Origin: Polyangiaceae bacterium
Lineage (GTDB): Bacteria; Myxococcota_A; Polyangia; Polyangiales; Polyangiaceae
DNA: 54,278 nucleotides
Assembly (NCBI GenBank): GCA_013361525.1
Contig: JABFXY010000100.1
Span: 1 to 54,278, forward strand
Direction of reading: 5' to 3'
How positions within the stretch are numbered: the first letter of the stretch is position 1; every line of letters begins with the position of its first letter. The notes beneath the pieces are model-generated. The model had not been told where the DNA came from. It saw only the letters and a program-made list of their open reading frames with translations, and did no database searches. The translations under genes and the position numbers were made by a program. This document shows positions 15,668-24,600 of this stretch, piece after piece.

Positions 15668-17071
15668 TTGCTCGTCCGAAAGTCTGCTTCGCTCGCTTGG
15701 TTATCGGTGCTTGGGTTTGCTGGCTGTTCTCTCGCCGGATGTTTCCAAGATTTCGAATCGTTGCGGCCGTCGAACGGCGGCGGCGGGCAAGGCACCGGTG
15801 GTCAGGGCGGCGCCGACCCCTGCGCCAACGTCGATTGCGACGACGACAACCCCTGCACCGACGACGTCTGCGACGTCGACGGTAACTGTCTGCACCCTGC
15901 CGCCGAGGTCTTCACGGTGCCGCAGGTGTCGAACGACTGCCTCGAGGCGACGTGCGAAGGGTCCACCGTCGTCACGGTACCGGACGACGACGACCTGCCC
16001 GAAGACGACGACAACCCGTGCACCGACGAGGTCTGCACCGAGGGCGTGGAGAGCCACCCGCCGGCCGCCGAAGGGACGCCGTGCAACGACGGTGTCTGCA
16101 ATGCGACGGGTCTCTGCTCCGACTGCGTCGAGGACGCGGAGTGCGGGCGTGACACCGCGTGCGCCGACTTCTCTTGCGACAACAACACGTGCATGGCCGT
16201 GTTCAGCCCGGGAACGGTGGTTTCCGGTGATGACGACGGCGATTGCCAGGCGCTGCTCTGCGTCGACAACAGCCCCGACCCGGAGATGGGCGCGTTCGAC
16301 GATCCCGAGGACGACGACAACGATTGCACCGTCGACGCGTGTGACGGCACGACGCCGACGCACGACGCCGAGCCGGTCGGCACCGCGTGCGACGATTCGC
16401 TCGGCGGCGGCCAATGCAGCGGCACGACGTGCGTCGACTGCACGAGCGACGCCGGCTGCCAGAACGGCGACGCCTGCGTGGTCGCGATGAACACGTGCGA
16501 AGAGTGCGCCGACGACGGCGACTGCTCGGCACCGACGCCCACTTGCGACAACGGCGCGGGCGGCACATTCACCTGCGTCGAATGCGTGGACGACGGCGAT
16601 TGCACCGGCGGCGAAGTGTGTCGCACGTCGGACAACACCTGCGTCGAGTGCGTGGACGACGGCGATTGCACCGCACCGACGGGGAGCTGCAACAACGTCG
16701 CAGGCGGCACGTTCACCTGTGAAGAGTGCGTGAACGACGCCGATTGCCCGCTCGCCTCGCCGAATTGCGACAATGGCGTGGGCGGCTCGTTCACGTGCGA
16801 GATCTGCCTCGTCGACGGAGACTGCGCCGGGAATCCTCTCGGCGTCGATTGCCTCGCGATGGATGTCTGCGGCTGCGACGGGACGTCGGACTGCACGACG
16901 AGCCCGCGCGGCCCCGACTGCATCACCGGGTCGTGCGGATGTGACGCGGCCTCCGATTGCACTGGCAACGCGAATGGGACGGCGTGCGTCTCCGGCCGCT
17001 GCGGCTGCGCCGTCGAAGCCGACTGCCCGGGCGCTCCGACGTGCCAGTTGCCGTCGGGGATCTGCGGTTGA
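15668..17071 (+). CDS. Cys-rich repeat lipoprotein
   Basis: This 467-residue protein has an apparent TTG start and a signal ending in FAGC20 or SLAGC25. A short Gly-rich tether is followed by an extended Cys-rich region. Early repeats read DDDNPCTDDVC or DDDNPCTDEVC; later ones repeat ECVDDGDCTGGEVC, ECVDDGDCTAPTGSC and ECVNDADCPLASPNC, and the end has CGCDGTSDCTTSP and CGCDAASDC. This resembles the Cys-pair modules common in myxobacterial surface lipoproteins; the spacing suggests disulfide-bonded units and the acidic content suggests metal binding. It lies 49 bases upstream of a kinase gene on the same strand. Function unknown. Confidence 0.82.
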   Translation: MLVRKSASLAWLSVLGFAGCSLAGCFQDFESLRPSNGGGGQGTGGQGGADPCANVDCDDDNPCTDDVCDVDGNCLHPAAEVFTVPQVSNDCLEATCEGSTVVTVPDDDDLPEDDDNPCTDEVCTEGVESHPPAAEGTPCNDGVCNATGLCSDCVEDAECGRDTACADFSCDNNTCMAVFSPGTVVSGDDDGDCQALLCVDNSPDPEMGAFDDPEDDDNDCTVDACDGTTPTHDAEPVGTACDDSLGGGQCSGTTCVDCTSDAGCQNGDACVVAMNTCEECADDGDCSAPTPTCDNGAGGTFTCVECVDDGDCTGGEVCRTSDNTCVECVDDGDCTAPTGSCNNVAGGTFTCEECVNDADCPLASPNCDNGVGGSFTCEICLVDGDCAGNPLGVDCLAMDVCGCDGTSDCTTSPRGPDCITGSCGCDAASDCTGNANGTACVSGRCGCAVEADCPGAPTCQLPSGICG

Positions 17072-17120
17072 CCTCCGCCTGCGCGGGGCACCAAGCCGCG
17101 CGGGCTGCTACCCTCCCGGT

Positions 17121-18899
17121 GTGATCTCGGGGCCCGACACCCACGCCGACCCGGCGTCGATGCCGCTCGGCAGCGTCGTCGCCGGCCGGTATCAGGTTAC
17201 GCGGCTCCTCGGCGAGGGTGGCTTCGGCGCGGTCTTCGAGGCGAATGACCGCGCGACGGGCGGGCGCGTCGCATTGAAGATCGTATCGGCCGCCGTCCTC
17301 GAGGCGTCCGGTGGGCAGGAGCGCTTTCGGCGCGAGGTCGACATCGTGCGGCGGCTGTCGCACCCGAACATCGTGCGCGTCGTCGACTCGGGGCTCGACC
17401 CGGGTGGGACGCTGTACATCGCTTTCGAGCTGCTCGAGGGGCAATCGCTCGAGGCGGAGCTCGAGCGACGCGGCGCGATGCAGCCGCACCGTGTCGCGAG
17501 CCTTGCGCGACAGGTGCTCGGCGCGCTCGACGCCGCGCACGCGGCCGGCGTCATCCACCGCGACATCAAGCCCGCCAACGTGTTCTTGACGGGCACGACC
17601 GCCGACGTCGCCAAGCTCCTCGATTTCGGTATCGCGAAATCGACGAACCCGAACAGCATGCAGGGCCTCACCAAACACGGAATGATGCTCGGCACGCCGG
17701 CCTATATGTCGCCGGAGCAATTGTTCGGAAAGCCGGTCGGCCCGTCCTCGGATCTGTTCGCATTCGGCATCGTCATGGCCGAGATGCTCAATGGTCGGAC
17801 GCTCTATCGCGACGACGTCTCGCCGATGAGCATCATTCAGGAGCGCATTCAGGCCGGCCGCGTGCCGATCCCCGAATCGGTGCAGCGCTCGCCGCTCGGC
17901 GACGTGATCGCCAGAGCCGTCGTGAACGACGTCGCGCAGCGTTATCAAAGCGCGCGCGAGATGATCGCGGCCATCGATGTGCTGGCGCCTCGATTGGGGC
18001 AACAGACCTTCACGACCGGCGGCACGCTCGAATCGGCGAGCGCCGGCGCGACGCACTTCCCCGTCGGTGCGCTGGGGCAGGCGGGGACGACCGACGTCCG
18101 AACGCCGCATCATCTCGCTGGCGACATCACCGGCGGCGGGCAGCCCGGATACACCGCGCCCGGCTATTACGGGCAATCGGGGCCGTCGCCGTCGGGGGCC
18201 GTGGGGCAACCGCAATGGGGCGCGGAACCGGGACCGATGCCGCCTCCTCCGGTGGTCAAAGCGCGGCCGGCGCGGTCGTCGTCTTTGTGGATTGTCCTCG
18301 TCGTGGGTGTGCTGGCCGTTTTCGCGCTCGGGGCCGGAACGCATTTCGTGTTGAACGCGCGCCACGAAGCGAAGCCGCCGAAGAAGCGAGACAAGACGAG
18401 CGAGCGCGACCGCAGAGAGCCGGCGTCCGCCGCTCCGCCCAAGCCGACGCCGACGCCGACGCCGGTTCCACGGCCGTCGACCACGCCGACGCTCACCCCC
18501 CCGCCGCCTCCCCCATTGCCGGGCAGCTCCATTTCCACCGAGGTCGTCGCGGTTCGCTCGTGCAAAGGTGCGGCGGCGCTCACGCAGCCGTCGCTGCGCA
18601 AGCGCCTTACCGATTCGGGAATGCCGGTCCGAGGAGATCTTCTTTATTGCCCGGGCGACATGATCAACTTCCGCTGCTCGGCCCCCGAGGGTCGCGGATT
18701 TACGGTCGACGCCGGGGGCACCGAGGGCAGCGCTGCATTGTTCAAGCTCGCCAATGCAGCGGAGGCCGAGGCTTTCGCGCGCAAAGAGGCGGCGAGTGGC
18801 AAGCCGCCTCTCACGATCGTCTTCGATGGGCCGAAGGTGCTTCGCCTCGAGATGCCGTCCGCGAGCGCCTCGAAGGTGCTCGCGGGCGTATGCAAATGA
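17121..18899 (+). CDS. Membrane Ser/Thr protein kinase
   Basis: With the GTG at 17121 this protein has 592 residues; ATG 17160 is an alternative. The kinase domain (24-290) is complete: GEGGFGAVF P-loop at 31-39, ALK with Lys53, REVD with Glu72, HRDIKPAN with Asp148, DFG at 168-170 and MSPE at 196-199. A Gly/Pro-rich cytoplasmic linker precedes one membrane helix (SLWIVLVVGVLAVFALGAGTH). A Lys/Glu and Pro/Thr stalk leads to an external domain of about 125 residues with four Cys (VRSCKGAAAL, LLYCPGDMINFRC, AGVCK). It probably senses an envelope signal; the Cys-repeat lipoprotein gene just upstream is a possible partner. Confidence 0.92.
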   Translation: MISGPDTHADPASMPLGSVVAGRYQVTRLLGEGGFGAVFEANDRATGGRVALKIVSAAVLEASGGQERFRREVDIVRRLSHPNIVRVVDSGLDPGGTLYIAFELLEGQSLEAELERRGAMQPHRVASLARQVLGALDAAHAAGVIHRDIKPANVFLTGTTADVAKLLDFGIAKSTNPNSMQGLTKHGMMLGTPAYMSPEQLFGKPVGPSSDLFAFGIVMAEMLNGRTLYRDDVSPMSIIQERIQAGRVPIPESVQRSPLGDVIARAVVNDVAQRYQSAREMIAAIDVLAPRLGQQTFTTGGTLESASAGATHFPVGALGQAGTTDVRTPHHLAGDITGGGQPGYTAPGYYGQSGPSPSGAVGQPQWGAEPGPMPPPPVVKARPARSSSLWIVLVVGVLAVFALGAGTHFVLNARHEAKPPKKRDKTSERDRREPASAAPPKPTPTPTPVPRPSTTPTLTPPPPPPLPGSSISTEVVAVRSCKGAAALTQPSLRKRLTDSGMPVRGDLLYCPGDMINFRCSAPEGRGFTVDAGGTEGSAALFKLANAAEAEAFARKEAASGKPPLTIVFDGPKVLRLEMPSASASKVLAGVCK

Positions 18900-18944
18900 G
18901 GTTTCGTTCTTCTGGTCCGCCCGAAGGGCGGCTGAGCGGACAAT

Positions 18945-19060
18945 GCGGGGCTGTCCAGACTTCGGCGTTCCGCTAGTCGTTCGGCCCGGCCTTCACGTGC
19001 GCGCGTCAGCGCGGGCCGGGCCGAACGACGTGCGGAAACGTGGAACAGCCCGTAGCTATG
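18945..19060. terminator. Long hairpin between convergent genes
   Basis: GTCGTTCGGCCCGGCC (18976-18991) is perfectly complementary to 19014-19029, a 16-base stem with a 22-base loop. Outside it, CGTTCCGC and GCGGAAACG, then GGGGCTGTCC and GGAACAGCCCG, can extend the stem imperfectly. It occupies the gap between a plus-strand kinase gene and a minus-strand lipoprotein gene and is suited to terminate both. Confidence 0.75.
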
Positions 19061-20939
19061 GCGCGGGGTTGTCCGACGCGCTGACCGTCGTCGTCTTGGC
19101 GTAGGTCTCCGTTTCGCTGTCCTCTTCGTCGCACAGCCCGGAGTCGTCGGCGACCGTCACTTGCAGCGAATCGCTATGGCAAAATGCGCCTTCCGGATCG
19201 ATCGTGCACGTCGAGCCCGAGCAACTCGTATCGCTCCACGTGAGTGTGTAGGTGCCGGAGCCGCCCGACGGGTGAGCCGTATACGTGATCACATCCGTCG
19301 AGATGCCGGGACAACTGCCGCCGCCGGCACCCTTCGTGAGATTGACCGCTAGCGGCGCGAACGGCGTCGCGTCGTCGGAGTCGCTGGCGGTGCATTCCTT
19401 GTCGGTGCGTGCGTCGGTGACGGTGACGGAGCCGGTGTAGAGAGCGTCCGCGGTGCCGACGCTGACCGAGCCGCTCTTCGTGGTCGAGTCCTCCGGCGTC
19501 GTCGTGCCCGGTCCCGAAAATTCCCATACATAGGTGACGCTTCCGCTGCCGCCCTGAGGGGTTGCGTCATAGGTGAACGACGACGAGCACGTCGCATCGA
19601 GGTCGGCCGTAACGGTCAGCGGCGCGTAGACCATGACGCTTCCGGCCTCGAGCTCGACGTCGCACGCCGGGTTATTGGGATCTTCGATGACGACGGAGCC
19701 TGTAATGGTGCCCAGCTTGTTGGCGGCGACCGCGTGGTAACCGGAGCAACCCGATTGTGTGGTCCCGTCGCTGAACGTCCAGGTGCAGGTCGCGCCGTCG
19801 ACTGGATCGTTGTTGGCGTCGAGCGCGCTCGCCTCGAAATCCAATCCTTGAGCACACGAAGGCGTCAGCTCGGCGGAGCCGCTCAGACTGTTGAATTGAA
19901 ATTCGAAGACCTTCGACGTGTCCTTCAAATCGCTGTTCGGGGTCGCCGACGCACGCGTTCGGACTTGGACGTACGCGGTTCCGCCACACGAGTTGACCCC
20001 CGGCAATAGAGTGATGGGCGCGGTCGCCTCGGCGAGCATGAACTTTTCGAAATCGGCGAGAACCCAAGCGTCATGGCTATCGACGCGCCCCCACGGTGCC
20101 GCGTCGGCTGCGACCTGATTGATGGATGACATGACACCGGCAGGCGTCGGGGTCGACTGCACGTACGTGGTCCCGTTCCACGTATAAACGAAGGGCGCGG
20201 CCGAGCCGCTGCCTCCAGAGCCTCTCATCTCGAACGTGAACAAGATGTCGCCGTTCGTTCGGCAAGGAATGAGCGGGTTGTCGTTGTCGGGGCACTGATC
20301 CGATATGGGCGGGTTCTGGTTGAACTCGAAATCGAAGGCGGTCGTGCCGTTGTTGCCGGCGCGCTCCATTCCGAAGAAGAGGTTCGACTGGTTGTTCGCG
20401 AGGTAGGCCTGCGTCAGCTCGAATTTCGAGCCACCGGTCGTCGAAGGCTGAATGGTCCAGGTGGCGGTACTGTTCTCTTTGCCTCCCTGGACGAAGATGT
20501 CCTGATCGTTTTGGCCGATGCCGTCGACGATGCGTAGACCATTCCAATGGCCCGTGGCCCCGGTTGCACCCGTGACGCCGGCTTGTACGCACGTCGCAAT
20601 GCCGTCCGAGCCGAGACAATTGGTTCCCGCATTGGCCAGGGAGTCTTTGACCCAGTCTTTGCCCTGACCATTGAGCGGCGTTCCCTGGTTGTCGAATACG
20701 TCTGCGCCCGCGGAGGGGCCGTCGATTTCGATCTTGTCCGGGTGGATATTGCCGGCGACCGCCTGCTTCGTGTCCGCTACGGGTTCTTCGGCCGGTTCTC
20801 CAGCGCTCTCGTCGGTCGTTTCGGAGCACGCGCCGGTGAGCAGCGTGAGCGACGCGACGGACGCCGCGATCGGGTAACGAGACCGAATGGCGATTGCGAA
20901 ATTCGATAATGGTCGGCGACACGATGCGCGTCGTTTCAT
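19056..20939 (-). CDS. Large lipoprotein with PKD/Ig-like repeats
   Basis: I chose ATG 20939, which has GGAGGGGGG just upstream, giving 627 residues. The signal ends in LLTGAC with Cys38. An acidic stretch follows, then a domain of about 270 residues that begins GNIHPDKIEIDGPSAGADVF and contains WNGLRIVDGIGQNDQDIFVQ and FDFEFNQNP, resembling beta-rich surface modules. The C-terminal half has several repeats of about 80 residues with paired Cys, Gly-Ser turns and TYVWEFSGPG or TYTLTWSDTSC strands, as in PKD or Ig-like domains (for example GSGSVTYVWEFSG and GSGTYTLTWSD). It is probably exposed and may bind surfaces or glycans; this is inference. Confidence 0.85.
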   Translation of the reverse strand: MKRRASCRRPLSNFAIAIRSRYPIAASVASLTLLTGACSETTDESAGEPAEEPVADTKQAVAGNIHPDKIEIDGPSAGADVFDNQGTPLNGQGKDWVKDSLANAGTNCLGSDGIATCVQAGVTGATGATGHWNGLRIVDGIGQNDQDIFVQGGKENSTATWTIQPSTTGGSKFELTQAYLANNQSNLFFGMERAGNNGTTAFDFEFNQNPPISDQCPDNDNPLIPCRTNGDILFTFEMRGSGGSGSAAPFVYTWNGTTYVQSTPTPAGVMSSINQVAADAAPWGRVDSHDAWVLADFEKFMLAEATAPITLLPGVNSCGGTAYVQVRTRASATPNSDLKDTSKVFEFQFNSLSGSAELTPSCAQGLDFEASALDANNDPVDGATCTWTFSDGTTQSGCSGYHAVAANKLGTITGSVVIEDPNNPACDVELEAGSVMVYAPLTVTADLDATCSSSFTYDATPQGGSGSVTYVWEFSGPGTTTPEDSTTKSGSVSVGTADALYTGSVTVTDARTDKECTASDSDDATPFAPLAVNLTKGAGGGSCPGISTDVITYTAHPSGGSGTYTLTWSDTSCSGSTCTIDPEGAFCHSDSLQVTVADDSGLCDEEDSETETYAKTTTVSASDNPAP

Positions 20940-21250
20940 GAGCCCCCCTCCGCCCCATCCTCGGGGCGCGGGTGAGCGAGAGCAGGAGACGTGCCCATAC
21001 GCTGCAGCGGGTTCTCCTACTCGCCCCACCATTCTGCTGTGGCGCCCCCTCTCGAATGGGCGTGCGGTATGTCGAATTCCGTGACGCTAGGCGGGGCTAG
21101 CTGCAGGCGGTCGTCGGGGCCGCCTGTCAATGCTGCTGCTCTTAGGCCTCAATCGAGCACTGGGTTTTTGCGTCGAACTCTCGTTCGATGCGCTCCGCGA
21201 CGGAGTCGCTCCCATCTCGCCACACGACCCGAGTAGAGTGGGCTTGTCCC
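20940..21250. other. Divergent intergenic region
   Basis: About 310 bases separate the minus-strand lipoprotein gene from the plus-strand receiver-like gene. It must hold both promoters and the GGAGGGGGG ribosome binding site next to 20939. I see no convincing RNA gene, repeat or additional coding frame in it. Confidence 0.4.
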
Positions 21251-21565
21251 ATGTCGAAGCTCGTCGTGGTCGTCGCTGAGCCGCCGCGGTCCCGGTACTA
21301 CGTGGACGAGCTGGCGCTCGCGGGCATCGAGGCAATCGAAGAGCCCAATCCGACGCTGGCGCTGGGGATCGCCACGGCGAAAAATCCGGACTTGGTCGTG
21401 ATCGACGTGACCGGCGACCGACCCGAATGGCTCGCGCTGATCGAGCACGTCGTCCTCATGGGAATCAAATGTTGGGTGCTCGGGAGCCGAACCTGCTCCG
21501 ACTCGACGACCGAGCGGCTCCGTCAGCTCGAGCGCGTCGCGGCCGGTCGCCTCGATTGCTCGTGA
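21251..21565 (+). CDS. Small receiver-like (pseudo-receiver) protein
   Basis: This 104-residue protein resembles a short response-regulator receiver fold: an initial strand LVVVVAEPP, helix, then NPDLVVIDVTGD where Asp of VIDV sits at the usual phosphorylation strand, followed by LIEHVVLMGIKCWVLGS. It lacks the paired acidic residues at the start of a normal receiver and stops after about four beta-alpha units. I therefore call it receiver-like, without claiming phosphorylation. Codon third positions are strongly G/C as in real genes here. It is convergent with the SDR gene and followed by a strong hairpin. Confidence 0.65.
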   Translation: MSKLVVVVAEPPRSRYYVDELALAGIEAIEEPNPTLALGIATAKNPDLVVIDVTGDRPEWLALIEHVVLMGIKCWVLGSRTCSDSTTERLRQLERVAAGRLDCS

Positions 21566-21630
21566 TCGGCGAAAAGGTGGAGGCGGTGCGCGGATACTGG
21601 CGCGCTGGGCCGCTATATTCTCCCCCCCGA

Positions 21631-21653
21631 CCCCCCTCACTTCGTGAGGGGGG
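21631..21653. terminator. Perfect hairpin between convergent genes
   Basis: CCCCCCTCAC (21631-21640) pairs perfectly with GTGAGGGGGG (21644-21653) around a TTC loop. It lies between the stop codons of two convergent genes (21565 and 21666), so it probably terminates transcription from both sides, although no long T-tract follows. Confidence 0.75.
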
Positions 21654-21665
21654 AGCGATTGACGA

Positions 21666-22475
21666 TCATGATTCGCGGGCGCGTTTTTGCTGCGTCGCGC
21701 CCTTCTTCTTCATCAGCGGATAGAGCGCCTTCGCGGCTGCAGGCGCGACGCCGCCGACGCGCGCGAGGAGCCCGCGTGCCATGGGGATCGAGATTTCGAG
21801 CGGGCGCTTTGGGAGAACGTGCTCGACGATCACGCGGCCGACCTCTTCCACCGTGAGCGCGCGCGATCCGGAGAACGTCAGCGCTGCTTCTTCGCGGTCC
21901 TTCTGGATGTCGAGCATCGGGGTCTCGACGGCGTCGGGACACACGAGGCTGACGCCGATGCCGTGCGGCTCGAGCTCCACCGCGGCCGAGAGCGTGAAGC
22001 CGCGAACGGCCCATTTGCTCGCGCAATAGATCGAAAGACCCGGCACCGGCGTGAGCGACGCGAGGGATCCGATGTTGACGATGTGGCCTGGATTTTTTTC
22101 GGCGATCATGCGACGCGCGGCTTCGCGCGTGCCGAAGACGACGCCCTTCACGTTGACGTTCAGCGTGCGGTCGACGTCGCGGGGATGCACGTCGGTGACG
22201 AAGCCGGGGCTGAGGACACCCGCGACGTTGAGGAGCACGTCGATGCCTCGCAACCGCTCTCGAGCGAAGTCGAACGCCGCCGCCCAATCGTGATCGCTCG
22301 TGACGTCGAGGTAGGTGCTGAGGACCGAGTCGGACCAACCTTCACGCGCGCGGGCTCCGGCGAGCCCGTCTTGATCGACGTCGGCAGCGACGACTTGGTG
22401 GCCGCGGCCGGCGAGCAGCCCGACGAGATGGCGACCGATGCCGCTCGCGGCGCCGGTGACGAAGATCCTCGACAT
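21666..22475 (-). CDS. SDR family NAD(P)-dependent oxidoreductase
   Basis: This 269-residue classical short-chain dehydrogenase has TGAASGIG at residues 7-14 for the cofactor, NVAG at 83-86 in place of NNAG, Ser137 in NIGSLAS, and YCASK with Tyr150 and Lys154. VCPDAVETPM is the usual PG-type segment after the active site. A hydrophobic/basic C-terminus follows. I chose ATG 22475, preceded by GAGGTG; the GTG at 22481 would overlap the preceding gene. It is the third gene of a tight minus-strand group with the MBL-fold and Pro-rich proteins. The substrate is unknown, and a fatty or polyketide-like alcohol would be a guess only. Confidence 0.93.
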   Translation of the reverse strand: MSRIFVTGAASGIGRHLVGLLAGRGHQVVAADVDQDGLAGARAREGWSDSVLSTYLDVTSDHDWAAAFDFARERLRGIDVLLNVAGVLSPGFVTDVHPRDVDRTLNVNVKGVVFGTREAARRMIAEKNPGHIVNIGSLASLTPVPGLSIYCASKWAVRGFTLSAAVELEPHGIGVSLVCPDAVETPMLDIQKDREEAALTFSGSRALTVEEVGRVIVEHVLPKRPLEISIPMARGLLARVGGVAPAAAKALYPLMKKKGATQQKRARES

Positions 22476-22477
22476 GA

Positions 22478-23590
22478 TCACCTCGAACGAAGGGTGGAGG
22501 CTGGCGCGACGTCGGGCTCACCGAAGACGAGATCGCCGAAGGCGAAGGTCGGGCGAAGCCCGGGAAACGCCCAATAGGGCGCGAGCTCGGAGGAGCAGAC
22601 CATGTTCGGAAACTCGGGGTTTCGCGCGGACGGGCCGGCGATCGTCTTCTCCGCGACCATCGAGATGTATTGCTCGACGCTGCTCTCGAGCGTGTTGCCG
22701 TTCAGCACGACCTCCGAGCCGGTCTGCTGCGCATACTTCGCGACGCCCGGAATGCGTGAGGCGCGCGGCGCATAGGCGTCGCAGCACACGCCGTTTTCGC
22801 TCGTGACCATCAAACCTTCGGGGGTGCGCACGACGAAGGAATGGTTGCCTTCGGTGTGGCCCGGCGTCGCGACCAATGCGACGGATCCACCGAGCACCAC
22901 GTCGCCGTCGAGGAGCACGACTTTATGGGGATCGACGCCCTCCAATCCGTTCGGGCAATACCATTGCGATTGCGTCGGCAAGAGACCGTGAGCGCTCTGC
23001 CATTCCTGTCGCATGACGAGGAGCTTCGCATTGGGGAAGTATCCGGGGCGACCGGCCGTTCCGAGCCATTTGCGAACGTCTTGCGTGTGGAGATGGTCGT
23101 AGCTGATGTAATCGATGCGCTCGGGCGCGATTCCGACCTCTGCGAGGCGCTCTTCGACCGTCGCCGACATGGGCGCGAGGACCTTCTCACCGATCCCGGA
23201 GAGTGGACCCATCGATTCGGTGAGGCGCTTGAAGAAGGGCGTTTCCGCGTTCGCGCGGACGTCGGACGGCGAGAGCAACAACGTCTTGGTCGAGCCCTCG
23301 AACGGGAGCTGGACGATGAAGACGCGGTTTTCGATGTGCAGCATCGGCGTCGGGACGGAGCACGCGTCGCGCAGCGCATACTTCGTCGGATACGGCACGC
23401 GGACGAGCGACGCGGAGCGGTAATACGTCACCGGCGCCGCGCTCAGCATCGATTCACGCAGCGCCTCGGCGGCGCGGCGAACGGCGCGCAATCGATCCGC
23501 GGGGACGGCGTGCTCGCGCGTTCCCTCGAAGTGCGAGATGGGGACGACGAACGGATCGTCGCCGGCGGCGGACGATGCGACCGGGCTCAT
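22478..23590 (-). CDS. Metallo-beta-lactamase-fold hydrolase
   Basis: This 370-residue protein has an MBL-fold core in its middle. HLHTQD (residues 166-171, inside DHLHTQD) matches the HxHxxD metal motif, and ATPGHTEGNH gives the next histidine (245). A later acidic or Cys ligand may be in the SENGVCCDAY segment, which differs from the canonical Asp. Residues 1-130 form an unassigned N-terminal region with IENRVFIVQLPFEGSTKTLLLS. The family includes lactonases and hydrolases; the substrate is not deducible. The gene follows the Pro-rich gene by 2 bases and precedes the SDR gene by 2 bases, so the three are likely one operon. Confidence 0.88.
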   Translation of the reverse strand: MSPVASSAAGDDPFVVPISHFEGTREHAVPADRLRAVRRAAEALRESMLSAAPVTYYRSASLVRVPYPTKYALRDACSVPTPMLHIENRVFIVQLPFEGSTKTLLLSPSDVRANAETPFFKRLTESMGPLSGIGEKVLAPMSATVEERLAEVGIAPERIDYISYDHLHTQDVRKWLGTAGRPGYFPNAKLLVMRQEWQSAHGLLPTQSQWYCPNGLEGVDPHKVVLLDGDVVLGGSVALVATPGHTEGNHSFVVRTPEGLMVTSENGVCCDAYAPRASRIPGVAKYAQQTGSEVVLNGNTLESSVEQYISMVAEKTIAGPSARNPEFPNMVCSSELAPYWAFPGLRPTFAFGDLVFGEPDVAPASTLRSR

Positions 23591-23592
23591 GT

Positions 23593-24471
23593 TCACCTTC
23601 GCGGTTCGGAGGGTTCGTCGGGCTCGAGCTCGAGCCAGGGCCCATCGTCGTCTGCTTGCGCGACCTGCACCGGCGGATGCGGGGCGATCGGTCCGGGACC
23701 AATCATCGTCGCCTTCGGCGGCGGGTTCACGGGCGGCAGCTGAATGGGTCGGGTCGGCTCGGGCGGAGGAACAGGCGGAGGCTTCGGAATGGACGGCACC
23801 GCCGACGGCGCGCCGGGGGAGGGGAGCGGGCCGCCTCCCCAGGACGGCGTTCGCGAGGCCTCGAGGAGATCTTCGTACGAGGAGCGGTCCGCGGAGACGG
23901 TCGCTTCGTCCGTCGGAGGCCGGCGCGTAGGCCGCTCGTTTGCGGCGACCTCTGCGACGTCGGGCGGGACGTAGCTGTCGTGCGCCTCGATCGAAAACGC
24001 AGCGTTGCGAACCGCGTCGGGCAAGCGAAACGGCGTCGGCGACCCGTCGGGCGCCGGAGGCGGCGCGCTCGCCTTCAACACCGGGATCGGCGGGCTCGGC
24101 GGGATGACGCTCGGCACCTTTCGAAGCGGCGGAATCGGCGCGACATTGCCGGAGATCGCGTTTCGCGTGAGCGTGCGCGACGTGACGACGACGTGGCGCG
24201 AGTTGCGCTCCACCAAAATGGCGCGACCGTAGGGACGCCAGCGCGGCTCGACGAGCGGCTGCCCCAGCTCTTCGCAGAGCCATCCGACGAGCTCCGCGCC
24301 CATGAGGCTGGTGTCGCTCGCCTCCTGCACGACGCCCTCGACGATGCGGTATTGGCTGTTGCGCGTCGCGAATACGCAGTCGCCGCGCGCGTCCGCCCGC
24401 ATTCGTCCTTCGAGGTATGCATCGACGGCGTCGCGCACGAGACGGTCCGCGTCGAGCGTGAGGTAACTCAT
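23593..24471 (-). CDS. Pro-rich hypothetical protein
   Basis: I chose ATG 24471, preceded by GGTAGGG, giving 292 residues; an upstream GTG at 24597 would run through a strong hairpin. Residues 1-125 look globular and helical with SQYRIVEGVVQEASDTSLMG and LVGWLCEELGQPLV. From about 130 on the protein is very rich in Pro, Ser and Ala, including PPKPPPVPPPEP-like stretches, ending WLELEPDEPSEPRR. There is no signal peptide or membrane segment, so it is probably a cytoplasmic scaffold or linker. I recognise no family. It is the first gene before the MBL and SDR genes. Confidence 0.7.
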   Translation of the reverse strand: MSYLTLDADRLVRDAVDAYLEGRMRADARGDCVFATRNSQYRIVEGVVQEASDTSLMGAELVGWLCEELGQPLVEPRWRPYGRAILVERNSRHVVVTSRTLTRNAISGNVAPIPPLRKVPSVIPPSPPIPVLKASAPPPAPDGSPTPFRLPDAVRNAAFSIEAHDSYVPPDVAEVAANERPTRRPPTDEATVSADRSSYEDLLEASRTPSWGGGPLPSPGAPSAVPSIPKPPPVPPPEPTRPIQLPPVNPPPKATMIGPGPIAPHPPVQVAQADDDGPWLELEPDEPSEPRR

Positions 24472-24564
24472 CCCTACCGAGACGGATATCACGGCGAGCG
24501 CGCGCCTCAAACGCGCGCGTGCGAGATTGTCGGGAGGGCGGCGAACCGGTCGGTATCGGTCGCG

Positions 24565-24590
24565 GCCCGGCGGGTGGATCCCCGCCGGGC
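24565..24590 (-). terminator. Perfect GC hairpin after the riboswitch-controlled gene
   Basis: On the minus strand GCCCGGCGGG pairs perfectly with CCCGCCGGGC around a 6-base loop (plus-strand arms 24565-24574 and 24581-24590). It begins 11 bases after the stop of the lipoprotein gene at 24601 and precedes the next start at 24471. This supports a single-gene transcription unit; there is no clear T-tract, so termination is inferred. Confidence 0.6.
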
Positions 24591-24600
24591 TCGTCACGCA

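Noticed and set aside
24472..24597. An upstream GTG start for the Pro-rich protein
   Set aside because: It would place a strong perfect hairpin inside the coding sequence and add an Arg-rich, unconserved-looking segment. ATG 24471 has a better ribosome binding site.
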